Positions 36,161 through 45,300 of a DNA stretch of 64,000 nucleotides are shown in pieces. The first letter of the stretch is position 1, and each line of letters opens with the position of its first letter. Origin of the DNA: Alteromonas australica (GTDB taxonomy: Bacteria > Pseudomonadota > Gammaproteobacteria > Enterobacterales > Alteromonadaceae); the NCBI RefSeq assembly GCF_000730385.1, contig NZ_CP008849.1, positions 3,286,001-3,350,000 of the forward strand. The letters run 5' to 3'. The position numbers and the translations under genes are program-made. The notes below the pieces were generated by a model. That model was not told the origin of the DNA. It searched no databases and worked only from the letters and a program-made list of their open reading frames with translations.

Positions 36161-37759
36161 TTACATCCAAGACTTACGGGTGGACTCCACCTCAAATAGC
36201 ACCTTATCAGCTATCGATTGCACATACTTTTGAGGTAAAAACGGCACGGTTACCGAACCAGAAGCCATAACAAAAACAATGGAAGCCAGTTTTCGGCGCT
36301 TCATAAAAACACTTTGCTTGACGATAACCTGCTGCACTTTAAAGGGTTCAAAGCACAAGTAATCTATGCCAATACGACCTTGCCGCACATAAATATACTT
36401 CCCATCGTAGGCCATCCCCCAACGCCACCATTGCAAAGAGAGCATTGCTAATAACACCCCGCCCAGCACCAATGATGCCATCACAATATCCCATTCTGAC
36501 GCAATAAAGCCGACGGCAAAAAGCCCGATTAGCGGCCAGCTCCATACCATTAACATCCAATGCACAATGAAACGTTTACTGATAGCGGTAAAATCATGTC
36601 GGTGGAGTTTACAGCCTGGCATCACCTCGACAGTAAGCGCAGCCACCTCATCTTCGGTGACAGAGGGCACAATTAACTTATTCGGCGACATTAGCTCTTG
36701 AACTTGCTTTCCTACCGTTGTGTTTTGCTCAAAATAGAGATTTACACGCTTAAGTATTTTGTCCAACCAATCTTGCTTGGCTTTAATCATTTGAATACGC
36801 GAAGCGCGCATACTGACTTCTTGTTTATTGAGAAGGCCACTTCTACGTATATATCTGTCATCAGATCGCGATAAGGTGTAACCATAAAAGGTGAATAAGG
36901 CCCCGCCTACACTTATTAGTGCGAGTACAGCCATTATCATCATCACGATAACCAAGGCATATAACCCAAATTGCCACCATGCAATTGCCTGTTCACCCAC
37001 CAATTGATTTAACTGTAAGCCTTTTTCTGCCAGCCAAGACGACACCATTGTAATGGCGTCATCATAAAAAGGCGCAGCCACCCCCAGTAAAATCCATACT
37101 CTATTGTTAGTAATACCATGAATAACAATATCGCCGATGCTTCGGCGGTTAAGTACCACTTCATCAGCGTCAACATCATGAGATGGCAAGGTCGCGCCGT
37201 GATTTGACTGAGGTTCGGTAGCCGCTATTTCGGCGTTTTTGTGATGTACGAGAACGTGTCTTCGCAACGCATGGGCGTAATGAAGCGGCACCGCCACTAT
37301 TCGAGCTTCTTCTCCTGCGCTCCCTGCGGTATCAAGAACCAACAGTGCGTATTTGAACGGACGATAGTAAAAAGGTAAATCTATTTTAACGTTTTGAATG
37401 CGCCAAAATGGCAAGTTGGTGTATTTTCGAGAAAAGACACCGCTTTGAATTTCGATATGTTGGTTGTGAACCCGAAAACGATACATTAAAAAGCTGGCCA
37501 AGCCGGAGACTGCCATGAGCAATACGAGTGCCGCCCCGCCCACGTAAAGATAATCTTTCATAGGGCCATCCGCTTGATTAAACGTCACGGCCAAAGCAGG
37601 CACAACATAAATGAGCCCTTTGGCCATTCCTTTTATATTACTCACCGTGAAATACATAATGGCTATGGTTGCTAACCTTTGCCAATGGCTACCCGTATCT
37701 ACCTGTACTGAGCTATCGGGCGCGTCTTCCATCATGCGCTGCTCTTCTAACGAGGCCAT
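36161..37759 (-). CDS. ydbT: YdbT-like bacterial PH-domain membrane protein
   Basis: A 532-residue inner-membrane protein with pairs of hydrophobic segments (about 50-85, 225-290, 405-440) separating bacterial PH domains (bPH2, DUF304), visible as FRVHNQHIEIQSGVFSRKYTNLPFWRIQNVKI and YTLSRSDDRYIRRSGLLNKQEVSMRASRIQ (in part). The function is unknown; homologues protect against certain antimicrobials. Its ATG overlaps the stop of the ydbS-like gene by one base, so the two are one unit. Confidence 0.8.
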   Translation of the reverse strand: MASLEEQRMMEDAPDSSVQVDTGSHWQRLATIAIMYFTVSNIKGMAKGLIYVVPALAVTFNQADGPMKDYLYVGGAALVLLMAVSGLASFLMYRFRVHNQHIEIQSGVFSRKYTNLPFWRIQNVKIDLPFYYRPFKYALLVLDTAGSAGEEARIVAVPLHYAHALRRHVLVHHKNAEIAATEPQSNHGATLPSHDVDADEVVLNRRSIGDIVIHGITNNRVWILLGVAAPFYDDAITMVSSWLAEKGLQLNQLVGEQAIAWWQFGLYALVIVMMIMAVLALISVGGALFTFYGYTLSRSDDRYIRRSGLLNKQEVSMRASRIQMIKAKQDWLDKILKRVNLYFEQNTTVGKQVQELMSPNKLIVPSVTEDEVAALTVEVMPGCKLHRHDFTAISKRFIVHWMLMVWSWPLIGLFAVGFIASEWDIVMASLVLGGVLLAMLSLQWWRWGMAYDGKYIYVRQGRIGIDYLCFEPFKVQQVIVKQSVFMKRRKLASIVFVMASGSVTVPFLPQKYVQSIADKVLFEVESTRKSWM

Positions 37760-38319
37760 TACTTTGCACTCACATCTTTATGATCAAGTATGAACTGGCG
37801 CAATTGCTCCGCTCTTTCTAGGGGTAAACCGGGTATCTCAAAAGTGTGATATTCGCCGCCGGCAGAGAACACCTGCAACGAGGCTAACTTTGCCAAGCGT
37901 ATGATTGGTCCTCGCTTAATTTCAACGTGTTGAACCCGTAAAATGGGTTGGCAGGCTTGTTGTCGAAACACCAACCCTTTTTGCAAGCTTAAATCCTGCT
38001 CCCGCATACCATACTTAATTTTGACATCGGCAAAGACATGATACATGGCCCACAATATCGCCAGCACAGTAACGCCCATTAACGCGTAGGGGTAAAGGTG
38101 AGTTAATTGCTCTGGCACAGTAAAAAAGGGCTGAAACCGAACGGCAGTAAGGATCATTGCAATAATGATGCAGGTCCCTAATGCAACGCTCACATTAATA
38201 AGCCGGTATCGAGGCGAGATAGAAAGAAACTGAATATCGGTTAATGTAGGTAAAGCTTCGGGCACCAACACATTGTTGGAAAAGTCTTCTATTTTTGCTT
38301 CACTGTTCATGTTGGTCAT
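37759..38319 (-). CDS. ydbS: YdbS-like bacterial PH-domain membrane protein
   Basis: A smaller partner of about 186 residues: two transmembrane helices (about 48-68 and 80-98) and one bPH2 domain with KYGMREQDLSLQKGLVFRQQACQPILRVQHVEIKRG (in part). AGGGA lies just before the ATG at 38319; the ATG at 38310 is also possible, and a longer reading to 38364 would run into the arcB terminator. It is translationally coupled to ydbT through a TAATG overlap. Confidence 0.8.
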   Translation of the reverse strand: MTNMNSEAKIEDFSNNVLVPEALPTLTDIQFLSISPRYRLINVSVALGTCIIIAMILTAVRFQPFFTVPEQLTHLYPYALMGVTVLAILWAMYHVFADVKIKYGMREQDLSLQKGLVFRQQACQPILRVQHVEIKRGPIIRLAKLASLQVFSAGGEYHTFEIPGLPLERAEQLRQFILDHKDVSAK

Positions 38320-38363
38320 GATTCCCTGTAAACCCCCATTCAAAAGCATGTCATGGGCAAACA

Positions 38364-38390
38364 AAAACGGGGTGAAATCTCACCCCTTTT
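38364..38390 (-). terminator. Rho-independent terminator of arcB
   Basis: GGGGTGA at 38369-38375 and TCACCCC at 38380-38386 pair with an AATC loop. On the minus strand the stem is followed by GTTTTTG. It begins 8 bp after the arcB stop and separates arcB from ydbS; runs of T on both sides could also let it work rightwards. Confidence 0.8.
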
Positions 38391-38397
38391 ATGGAAC

Positions 38398-40752
38398 TTA
38401 ATCGTCCACCCTTTGTTCATTTAACCAATCATGCAAAGCTTTCATGTCATGTTGAACCGCCATTTGCAGCTCTTCTACCCAGTCATGAACGTTCTCCCAC
38501 CACGTAGGGTGGTCGCCTTGCTGTATTTGATTTGCTATTCGCTGAACACGGGCTAACCCCACAGAGCCTGCTGCCCCTTTAATTTTATGGGCTTGTGCAC
38601 AGACTTCTGATTTTTCATCGGCACTTAAACTTAATTGCAGTATTTCCATGTATTCCGGCATTTTCTCTTGGAATACTTTCACGCTTGCGCGCACCATTTC
38701 ATCCCCTATGGTATCAACTAACATCTGCAATAAGTCCATATCTAAAATGTTACTTAATATTTTGTTAGGCTCAGGGCGCGCGACTTCACCATCTATTTCT
38801 AACGGCGCTGGCGGCGCATGAAACAGCTCATTAAACACTTCAATGACCCGCGATTTTTTAATGGGTTTGGCAATAACATCGTCCATGCCATTTTCCAAAT
38901 ACTCATCGCGCTTTTTAATCACGTTGGCTGTTAATGCAACAATGGGCGTTTGCATGACCAAATCTTCTTCAATGAGTGTGCTCGCCACGTCAAAGCCGGT
39001 CATATCTGGCAATTGAATATCCAGTAAGATCAAATCGTACTGGGTTTCTCTTGCTTTATCGATGGCCTCTTGTCCTGTCATGGCAACATCCACCTTTTGC
39101 CCGAGCTTTTCTAGTAACGCTTTAGCTACCATGACATTCAGCTCTATATCTTCAACCAGCAGAATATTAAGGCCTGTGACTTGTAGCTGCGCCACTTGCA
39201 TGGGGCGATTGGAAATTTGAACAGGCAACACTATTTCAAACCGTGTGCCTTTACCCACTGTGCTCGACACATGAATTTCACCGTTCATCAAATCTACCAT
39301 TTGCTTGCAAATGGCCAGTCCGATACCGGTACCTGTTGCAGACTGGTGGTCTGGATGGTCGACCTGATAATACATAGCGAAAATTTTATCGATTTCCGTT
39401 TCAGGGATCCCTACGCCTGTGTCTTCAATTAAAAAGGTCACATAGGCTTTGTCGTTATCCGGTTTCGTGGATGAAACCGTTAAACTCACATACCCTTTTT
39501 GGGTAAACTTCACCGCGTTAAATAGGATATTCCAGAGAATTTGACGCAACCGAGTCCCATCAATCTCCACTAATCTCGGTAAAGGTTCGTGGAGGGTGGT
39601 TTTAAACTCAAGTTGTTTATCCCCAGCCAATAAGCGAATAATACTGCTTAATTCATCGGTAAAGTCTTTTAACGATATGGTTTTTAAACTCAGTTCGAGT
39701 TTATCCCTGTCTAATTTGTCCAGGTCGATAATATCGTTGAATATGTTCCCTAAGGTTATTGCACTGGCATAAATGGTACTCACCCAGTTAAATTGCTCTT
39801 CTGTAAGTTCAGTATCACGCAACATACGGCTCAAGCCCACGATACCGTTTAACGGTGTACGAAGTTCGTGACTAATGGTTGCAATAAAACGGGTTTTATC
39901 AGTACTGGCTTTGGCAGCGGCGTTTTCAGCCTGTTTGCGTTCAGTCATATCGCGACCAAATGACAATAAACCTAAACGGTTACCCTCTTTATCGAAAAAG
40001 GGCACACGCTTCATTTCAAAGTAACGTCGACGGCCGTCAGCAAACCTTAACCATAACTCTTCGGTAATACTGGCATTGGTTTCAAGTACCTCATGATCAC
40101 TGGCAACAATTTGTCGCGCTAACTCTTCTTCATACACGTCTGTAGGCGTCAGTCCAAGTAACTCTTGTTCAGTTTTGCCTGTCATTAATTCCGCTATGCG
40201 GTTACAACCGGCAAATCGCCCCTCTTCATTTCGATAATAGATAAGGTCCGGTGACGCATCGATAATAGAACGTAATAAGGTAGACAAACGGCGAGCCTGA
40301 GCTTCTTGTTCAGACTTATCCTGAATTTCCCGCTCAAGGTCTTTAAACACAGACTCGCGCTCTTCTTGCGCTTGCTTGCGTTGCTCTATCTCGTGGTTGA
40401 GTTGGCGAATATTGCTTTGCAGCTCACGGTTAAGAAAAACATCTTCTTCACGTAAACGCTCTAATTGGCTTACCACTTCTTTTAAATTGGTGCGGGAGTT
40501 TTCCAGTTGCTTTATAAGCTCACTGAAGAAATAGAGTACCCAAGGTGCAGAAAGCATAGTGAGAATAACCGCGCTAATGAAATCATCGGGTTCTACATCA
40601 CTGCCCATACTGACACGAATAACGTACGAGCCACCAAGGGTAAAGACTAAAGATAAAACAACGAAAAGGATGCTGAGTTTAAGCGTGCCAAACCGTTGTA
40701 CAAACTGAGCAAACCTAATAGCCCAGGAATCATTGGGTGAGTCTGAATGCAT
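38398..40752 (-). CDS. arcB: Tripartite hybrid sensor kinase ArcB
   Basis: Redox sensor for the ArcA regulator. At 784 residues it has: two TM helices (about 25-45 and 58-77) with a tiny periplasmic loop, a coiled coil (about 80-155), a PAS domain (about 160-275), HisKA with His295 in ATISHELRTPLNGIVGLSR, the ATPase domain with DTGVGIP and GTGIGLA, a receiver with Asp578 in LLDIQLPDM, and an Hpt domain with His722 in QAHKIKGAAGS. In the PAS region Cys183 matches E. coli Cys180, but the second redox cysteine (241) is replaced by Tyr244 in RRRYFEMKRVP. arcA is not in the window. Confidence 0.93.
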   Translation of the reverse strand: MHSDSPNDSWAIRFAQFVQRFGTLKLSILFVVLSLVFTLGGSYVIRVSMGSDVEPDDFISAVILTMLSAPWVLYFFSELIKQLENSRTNLKEVVSQLERLREEDVFLNRELQSNIRQLNHEIEQRKQAQEERESVFKDLEREIQDKSEQEAQARRLSTLLRSIIDASPDLIYYRNEEGRFAGCNRIAELMTGKTEQELLGLTPTDVYEEELARQIVASDHEVLETNASITEELWLRFADGRRRYFEMKRVPFFDKEGNRLGLLSFGRDMTERKQAENAAAKASTDKTRFIATISHELRTPLNGIVGLSRMLRDTELTEEQFNWVSTIYASAITLGNIFNDIIDLDKLDRDKLELSLKTISLKDFTDELSSIIRLLAGDKQLEFKTTLHEPLPRLVEIDGTRLRQILWNILFNAVKFTQKGYVSLTVSSTKPDNDKAYVTFLIEDTGVGIPETEIDKIFAMYYQVDHPDHQSATGTGIGLAICKQMVDLMNGEIHVSSTVGKGTRFEIVLPVQISNRPMQVAQLQVTGLNILLVEDIELNVMVAKALLEKLGQKVDVAMTGQEAIDKARETQYDLILLDIQLPDMTGFDVASTLIEEDLVMQTPIVALTANVIKKRDEYLENGMDDVIAKPIKKSRVIEVFNELFHAPPAPLEIDGEVARPEPNKILSNILDMDLLQMLVDTIGDEMVRASVKVFQEKMPEYMEILQLSLSADEKSEVCAQAHKIKGAAGSVGLARVQRIANQIQQGDHPTWWENVHDWVEELQMAVQHDMKALHDWLNEQRVDD

Positions 40753-40834
40753 GAACGTCTATTGTTAGGATTATATTCGCCCTATCCTATCAGGGTTTCT
40801 CTATTTCGGGAACGTATAGCCGCGTTAGGCTTAT

Positions 40835-41728
40835 TTATTCCGCTTTAACCGTGGCCAAATATTGCTCACTTACCCAACCGGTAGTGGTGCGTTCAACCTT
40901 CGCCCATCCCTTTTTAACGTCAATAATTTCAACCTTGTCACCGGCTAGTAAAGGTAGCCCTTGCTTTTCATAGTGTGTACCAGGCCCGCTTCTTACATTT
41001 AACTTACTGGCCCTAACCACTGCCGGTTGCGGTACGTCGAAGGTGTTTATCTGAGTATTTGATTCTGCCACGTCAACGTGTGAGGGCTCGGCATCTCCCA
41101 ACATGCGAGAACGCAGTTTATCTAACGGAAAAGCGGGGCCAGGATCGACCTTTCTATCAGGCGCTATCTCTTCATGCCCTACAATGCAGGTGATGCCGTA
41201 TTGGCGACATAATAATTGGCACAAAGAAAACGTACGCATAATTTGCGCCTCGGTATATCGGTGCCAATATCGAGGGGCAGTTTGATTTCGATGTGTGCCT
41301 TTGAACACATCACTGCTTTCATAAACACCACCGAACCAGCTGGTATAAAAGCCTTCTCCATTTGGAGTAAGCTCACCTGCATTATCTAATTCAATGCCTA
41401 AAGAGTACTGGTTTAGGCTTGTGCGTCCTTGCCAACTGCTTTTCCCCGCATGCCAGCCAATTTTATTAAACGGCAGCATTTGGACAATTTCACCTTGCCG
41501 CCCTACCGCTAAATGCGCCGATACTTTGTTATTCGGGTTTGTCATCACATTTACTGACGATGACAAACTACTCCCGGCGGTAAAATGGATAACGATGGTA
41601 TCGGGAAAACTGTCTTTGAAAGGACCAGACGTGTTAGGTGAAGGCGTGAAAGAAACATCACTCCCTGAAAGGCGATGTTTACTAATAATAAGGTTATCAG
41701 CAGAGGCATTATGTTGTAGCGTCGGCAT
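40835..41728 (-). CDS. N-acetylmuramoyl-L-alanine amidase with C-terminal SH3b domain
   Basis: A 297-residue protein. The amidase_2 domain (about 40-205) has the zinc ligands His48 (VIHFTAGSS), His185 (GHEEIAPDRKVDPGPAF) and Asp195. A bacterial SH3 domain (about 238-295) with ASKLNVRSGPGTHYEKQGLPLLAGDKVEIID follows (in part). It cuts the amide bond between MurNAc and the peptide stem. No signal peptide is present, so it may act in the cytoplasm like AmpD or leave by another route. AAGGAA precedes the ATG. Confidence 0.85.
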   Translation of the reverse strand: MPTLQHNASADNLIISKHRLSGSDVSFTPSPNTSGPFKDSFPDTIVIHFTAGSSLSSSVNVMTNPNNKVSAHLAVGRQGEIVQMLPFNKIGWHAGKSSWQGRTSLNQYSLGIELDNAGELTPNGEGFYTSWFGGVYESSDVFKGTHRNQTAPRYWHRYTEAQIMRTFSLCQLLCRQYGITCIVGHEEIAPDRKVDPGPAFPLDKLRSRMLGDAEPSHVDVAESNTQINTFDVPQPAVVRASKLNVRSGPGTHYEKQGLPLLAGDKVEIIDVKKGWAKVERTTTGWVSEQYLATVKAE

Positions 41729-42333
41729 GTTTTTTCCTTTAAACGTTTTTGCACCGACAACATGGATGTTCAGATAAAACTTTTACTCATTCCATTAAGC
41801 GCTTTACCACTGTATAATTTTCAATCAATATAGCAGTCAAAGGGTGAAGTTCAAAGTTTACGTTTCTAAATAAAAATACATGACCACCGCCTTGAGATAC
41901 ATAAAACTCGAAATTAAATGAATTTTTATTCATCACACCCAGCCAAATGCGAGTAATTATCATTACGATAACGAATTTTTATCTACGATTGTTACTGATA
42001 ACATTTTTATTACAAATCGAATTTAATGTTTATAAGTTACTGTATTAGTTAATTTTATAATTATTTATATCAAATCTTTAAAAGGACATTCATTTTTACG
42101 TTTGATTTTAGTTTTCAATGTGGGTATTTTGTACGGCCCGCACAGCAATAATGCATAAAAATGCGGAATTCGACTGGAATCCTCTAATAATAAATAACGA
42201 CAAGAAAGGCGCGTTAAGCGGGTAATACTGCCGGCTGCTAAAAGACGTCTGAACAATGTTGTGATACGCAAAACCTAGGCGCATCTACACGCAACGCATA
42301 CCTTACCCAGTCAAAGGTTGAAGGAGTTAAGAG
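41729..42333. other. 605-bp intergenic region between amidase and gltB
   Basis: The region 41800-42080 is very AT-rich and probably carries promoters of the divergent genes. A 68-codon open frame on the minus strand at 42065-42271 has no ribosome binding site and is not credible. GAAGGAG at about 42320 is the gltB ribosome binding site. I found no clear operator or hairpin. Confidence 0.5.
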
Positions 42334-45300
42334 ATGAGTTTATATAATCCCAACGATTCCCGGGATAACTGTGGGTTCGGCTTAATCGCCCATACTCATG
42401 GAGAAGCCAGTCACGAATTGGTTACCACTGCTATCCACGGCTTAGACCGTATGCAGCACAGAGGCGGTATTGCCGCCGATGGAAAAACCGGTGATGGCTG
42501 TGGCTTGTTGCTACAAAAACCGGATGCGTTCTTCCATGCAATCGCCGACGAAAATGGCTGGAAACTCAGCAAAAAGTACGGCGTGGGCATGATTTTCTTA
42601 AGTCAGGACCCAGTACTCGCGCAAACATCACGCGAAGTATTAAATGAAGAACTAGAAAAAGAAACCCTGAGTGTAGTCGGCTGGCGCGAAGTGCCTGTTG
42701 ATCATTCTGTTCTGGGTGAATTGGCCGCGACCGGCGTTCCTCAAATTGAACAAGTGTTTGTGAATGCCCCTGCGGGTTGGCGCAAGCGTGATTTAGAGCG
42801 CCGCCTATATATGGTGCGTCGCCGTGTTGAGAAACGCCTAGAAACTGACCCCGACTTTTACGTTGCCTGTTTATCAGGGTTGGTGACTATTTATAAAGGC
42901 TTGGTAATGCCGAAAGACTTACCCGCCTTTTATCACGACTTAGCTGATGAACGTATGAAAAGCGCGATATGTGTTTTCCATCAACGTTTCTCAACGAATA
43001 CACTGCCCCGTTGGCCACTCGCGCAACCCTTCCGTTTTCTTGCTCACAATGGTGAGATAAACACCATTAAGGGTAACCGAGATTGGGCAATGGCCCGTGC
43101 CGCTAAGTTTTCAACGCCGCTTATTCCCGATCTTAAAGACGCAGCTCCCTTCGTTAATACAGAAGGCTCTGACTCGTCTTCATTAGATAACATGTTGGAA
43201 TTGTTCCTTGCGGGCGGTATGGACTTATTCCGTGCCATGCGCTTATTGGTGCCACCAGCGTATCAAAACAACAAAACCATGGACGACGACCTACGTGCAT
43301 TTTATGAGTTTAACTCTATGCACATGGAACCCTGGGATGGCCCTGCCGGTATCGTTTTAACTAACGGCCGCCATGTAGCGTGTAACCTCGACCGAAACGG
43401 TTTACGTCCTGCGCGCTACGTTATCACTAAAAATGGCTTTATTACCCTCGCCTCTGAAATTGGCATCTGGGATTATGAGCAGTCTGATGTGATTGAAAAA
43501 GGTCGCGTGGGGCCAGGTGAAATGCTAGCGGTAGATACTTACACCGGCAAAATTTGGCGCTCAACGGAAATTGATGAAGACTTAAAAGCGCGCCACCCCT
43601 ATAAAGAGTGGTTAGACAAGCATATTCGTCACCTTACGCCCATTGAACAGCTAGACGCGTCACAAATTGGCAAGCGTATGTTCAATGACGACACCATGTC
43701 GGTTTATCACAAGCTGTATAACTACAGCTATGAAGAAATTCAGCAAGTGATAAAAGTGTTGGCGAAAGATGGTCAAGAAGCCGTCGGCTCTATGGGTGAT
43801 GACACACCTATGGCGGTAATGTCCTCCAAACAGCGAACGGTTTACGACTATTTCCGTCAACAGTTTGCTCAGGTGACTAACCCGCCTATCGACCCGCTGC
43901 GTGAAAATCACGTCATGTCGTTGGCTACTTGTATTGGCAGAGAACAAAACGTATTCAGTGAAACCTCAGGCTACGCTGACCGCGTATTGTTTGAGTCACC
44001 AATATTGTTATATACCGACCTTAAACAGCTTCGAGAATTCAATCCAGAGAATTACTACTCTGAAGTCATCGAACTGCAATACGCGCCGCAAGAAGGGTTG
44101 AAAAAAGCCATAGAGCGTATTTGTAATGAAGTTGAAATGCTGGTTAAGAACAAGCGCGCGGCGTTTGTTATTCTTTCAGACCGTAATATTAAACAAAATC
44201 GTTTAGTGATCCCGGCAGCGATGGCAGTAGGTGCCGTTCAGCGACGCTTAGTAGAGAAATCGCTACGTTGTGACGCCAACGTCGTGGTTGAAACCGCCAG
44301 TGCCCGCGATCCACACCATTTTGCTGTACTTATTGGTTTAGGTGCAACAGCGGTATATCCGTTCTTAGCTTATGAAACCATTGAGCAACTATGCGAAAAA
44401 GGTGAATTAGATATCTCACCAATGCAAGCCACATTGAATTACCGCAAAGGTATCAATAAAGGCTTGTATAAAATCATGTCGAAAATGGGTATCAGCACTG
44501 TTGCCAGTTACCGTAGCTCAAAGTTATTTGAAGCCGTCGGCGTAAATAATGAAGTGATGGAGCTGTGCTTTAAAGGTGTTACGTCACGTATTCAAGGTGC
44601 AGGGTTCGACGATTTTCACCAGGATATTATCAACCTTAACCGCGTAGCCTGGCTTAAACGTAAATCAGTGGGTCACGGTGGTCTGCTTAAATATGTACAC
44701 GGCGGTGAGTACCATGCTTACAACCCAGACGTGGTAAGCACGCTACAAAAGGCCGTGGTTTCTGGTGAATATAGCGATTACCAGCAATATGCGAAGTTAG
44801 TGAATGAACGCTCTCCTGCGCATATCCGCGATTTGCTTGCGTTAAACCCAGATTGCGATGCGATTGATGTTAGTGAAGTTGAAGCGCCTGAGAATTTATT
44901 CCCTCGCTTCGATACCGCAGCCATGTCTATTGGGGCATTAAGCCCTGAAGCGCATGAAGCCTTAGCCATTGCGATGAACCGCTTGGGCGGTCAATCTAAC
45001 TCTGGTGAAGGTGGCGAACACCCATCTCGTTTCGGTACTGAGAAAAACTCAAAAATTAAACAGGTGGCGTCTGGTCGCTTTGGTGTAACGCCGCATTACT
45101 TGGTTAATGCCAACGTTATTCAAATTAAAGTGGCGCAGGGTGCAAAACCGGGTGAAGGTGGTCAGCTGCCTGGTGATAAGGTTAACAAGTACATTGCACA
45201 ACTTAGATTTTCTGTGCCTGGCGTGACCCTCATTTCACCACCGCCACATCACGATATTTACTCTATCGAAGATTTGGCTCAGTTGATTTTCGACCTTAAG

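Noticed and set aside
42065..42271. 68-codon minus-strand open frame upstream of gltB
   Set aside because: No ribosome binding site, arginine/leucine-rich translation without domain character.
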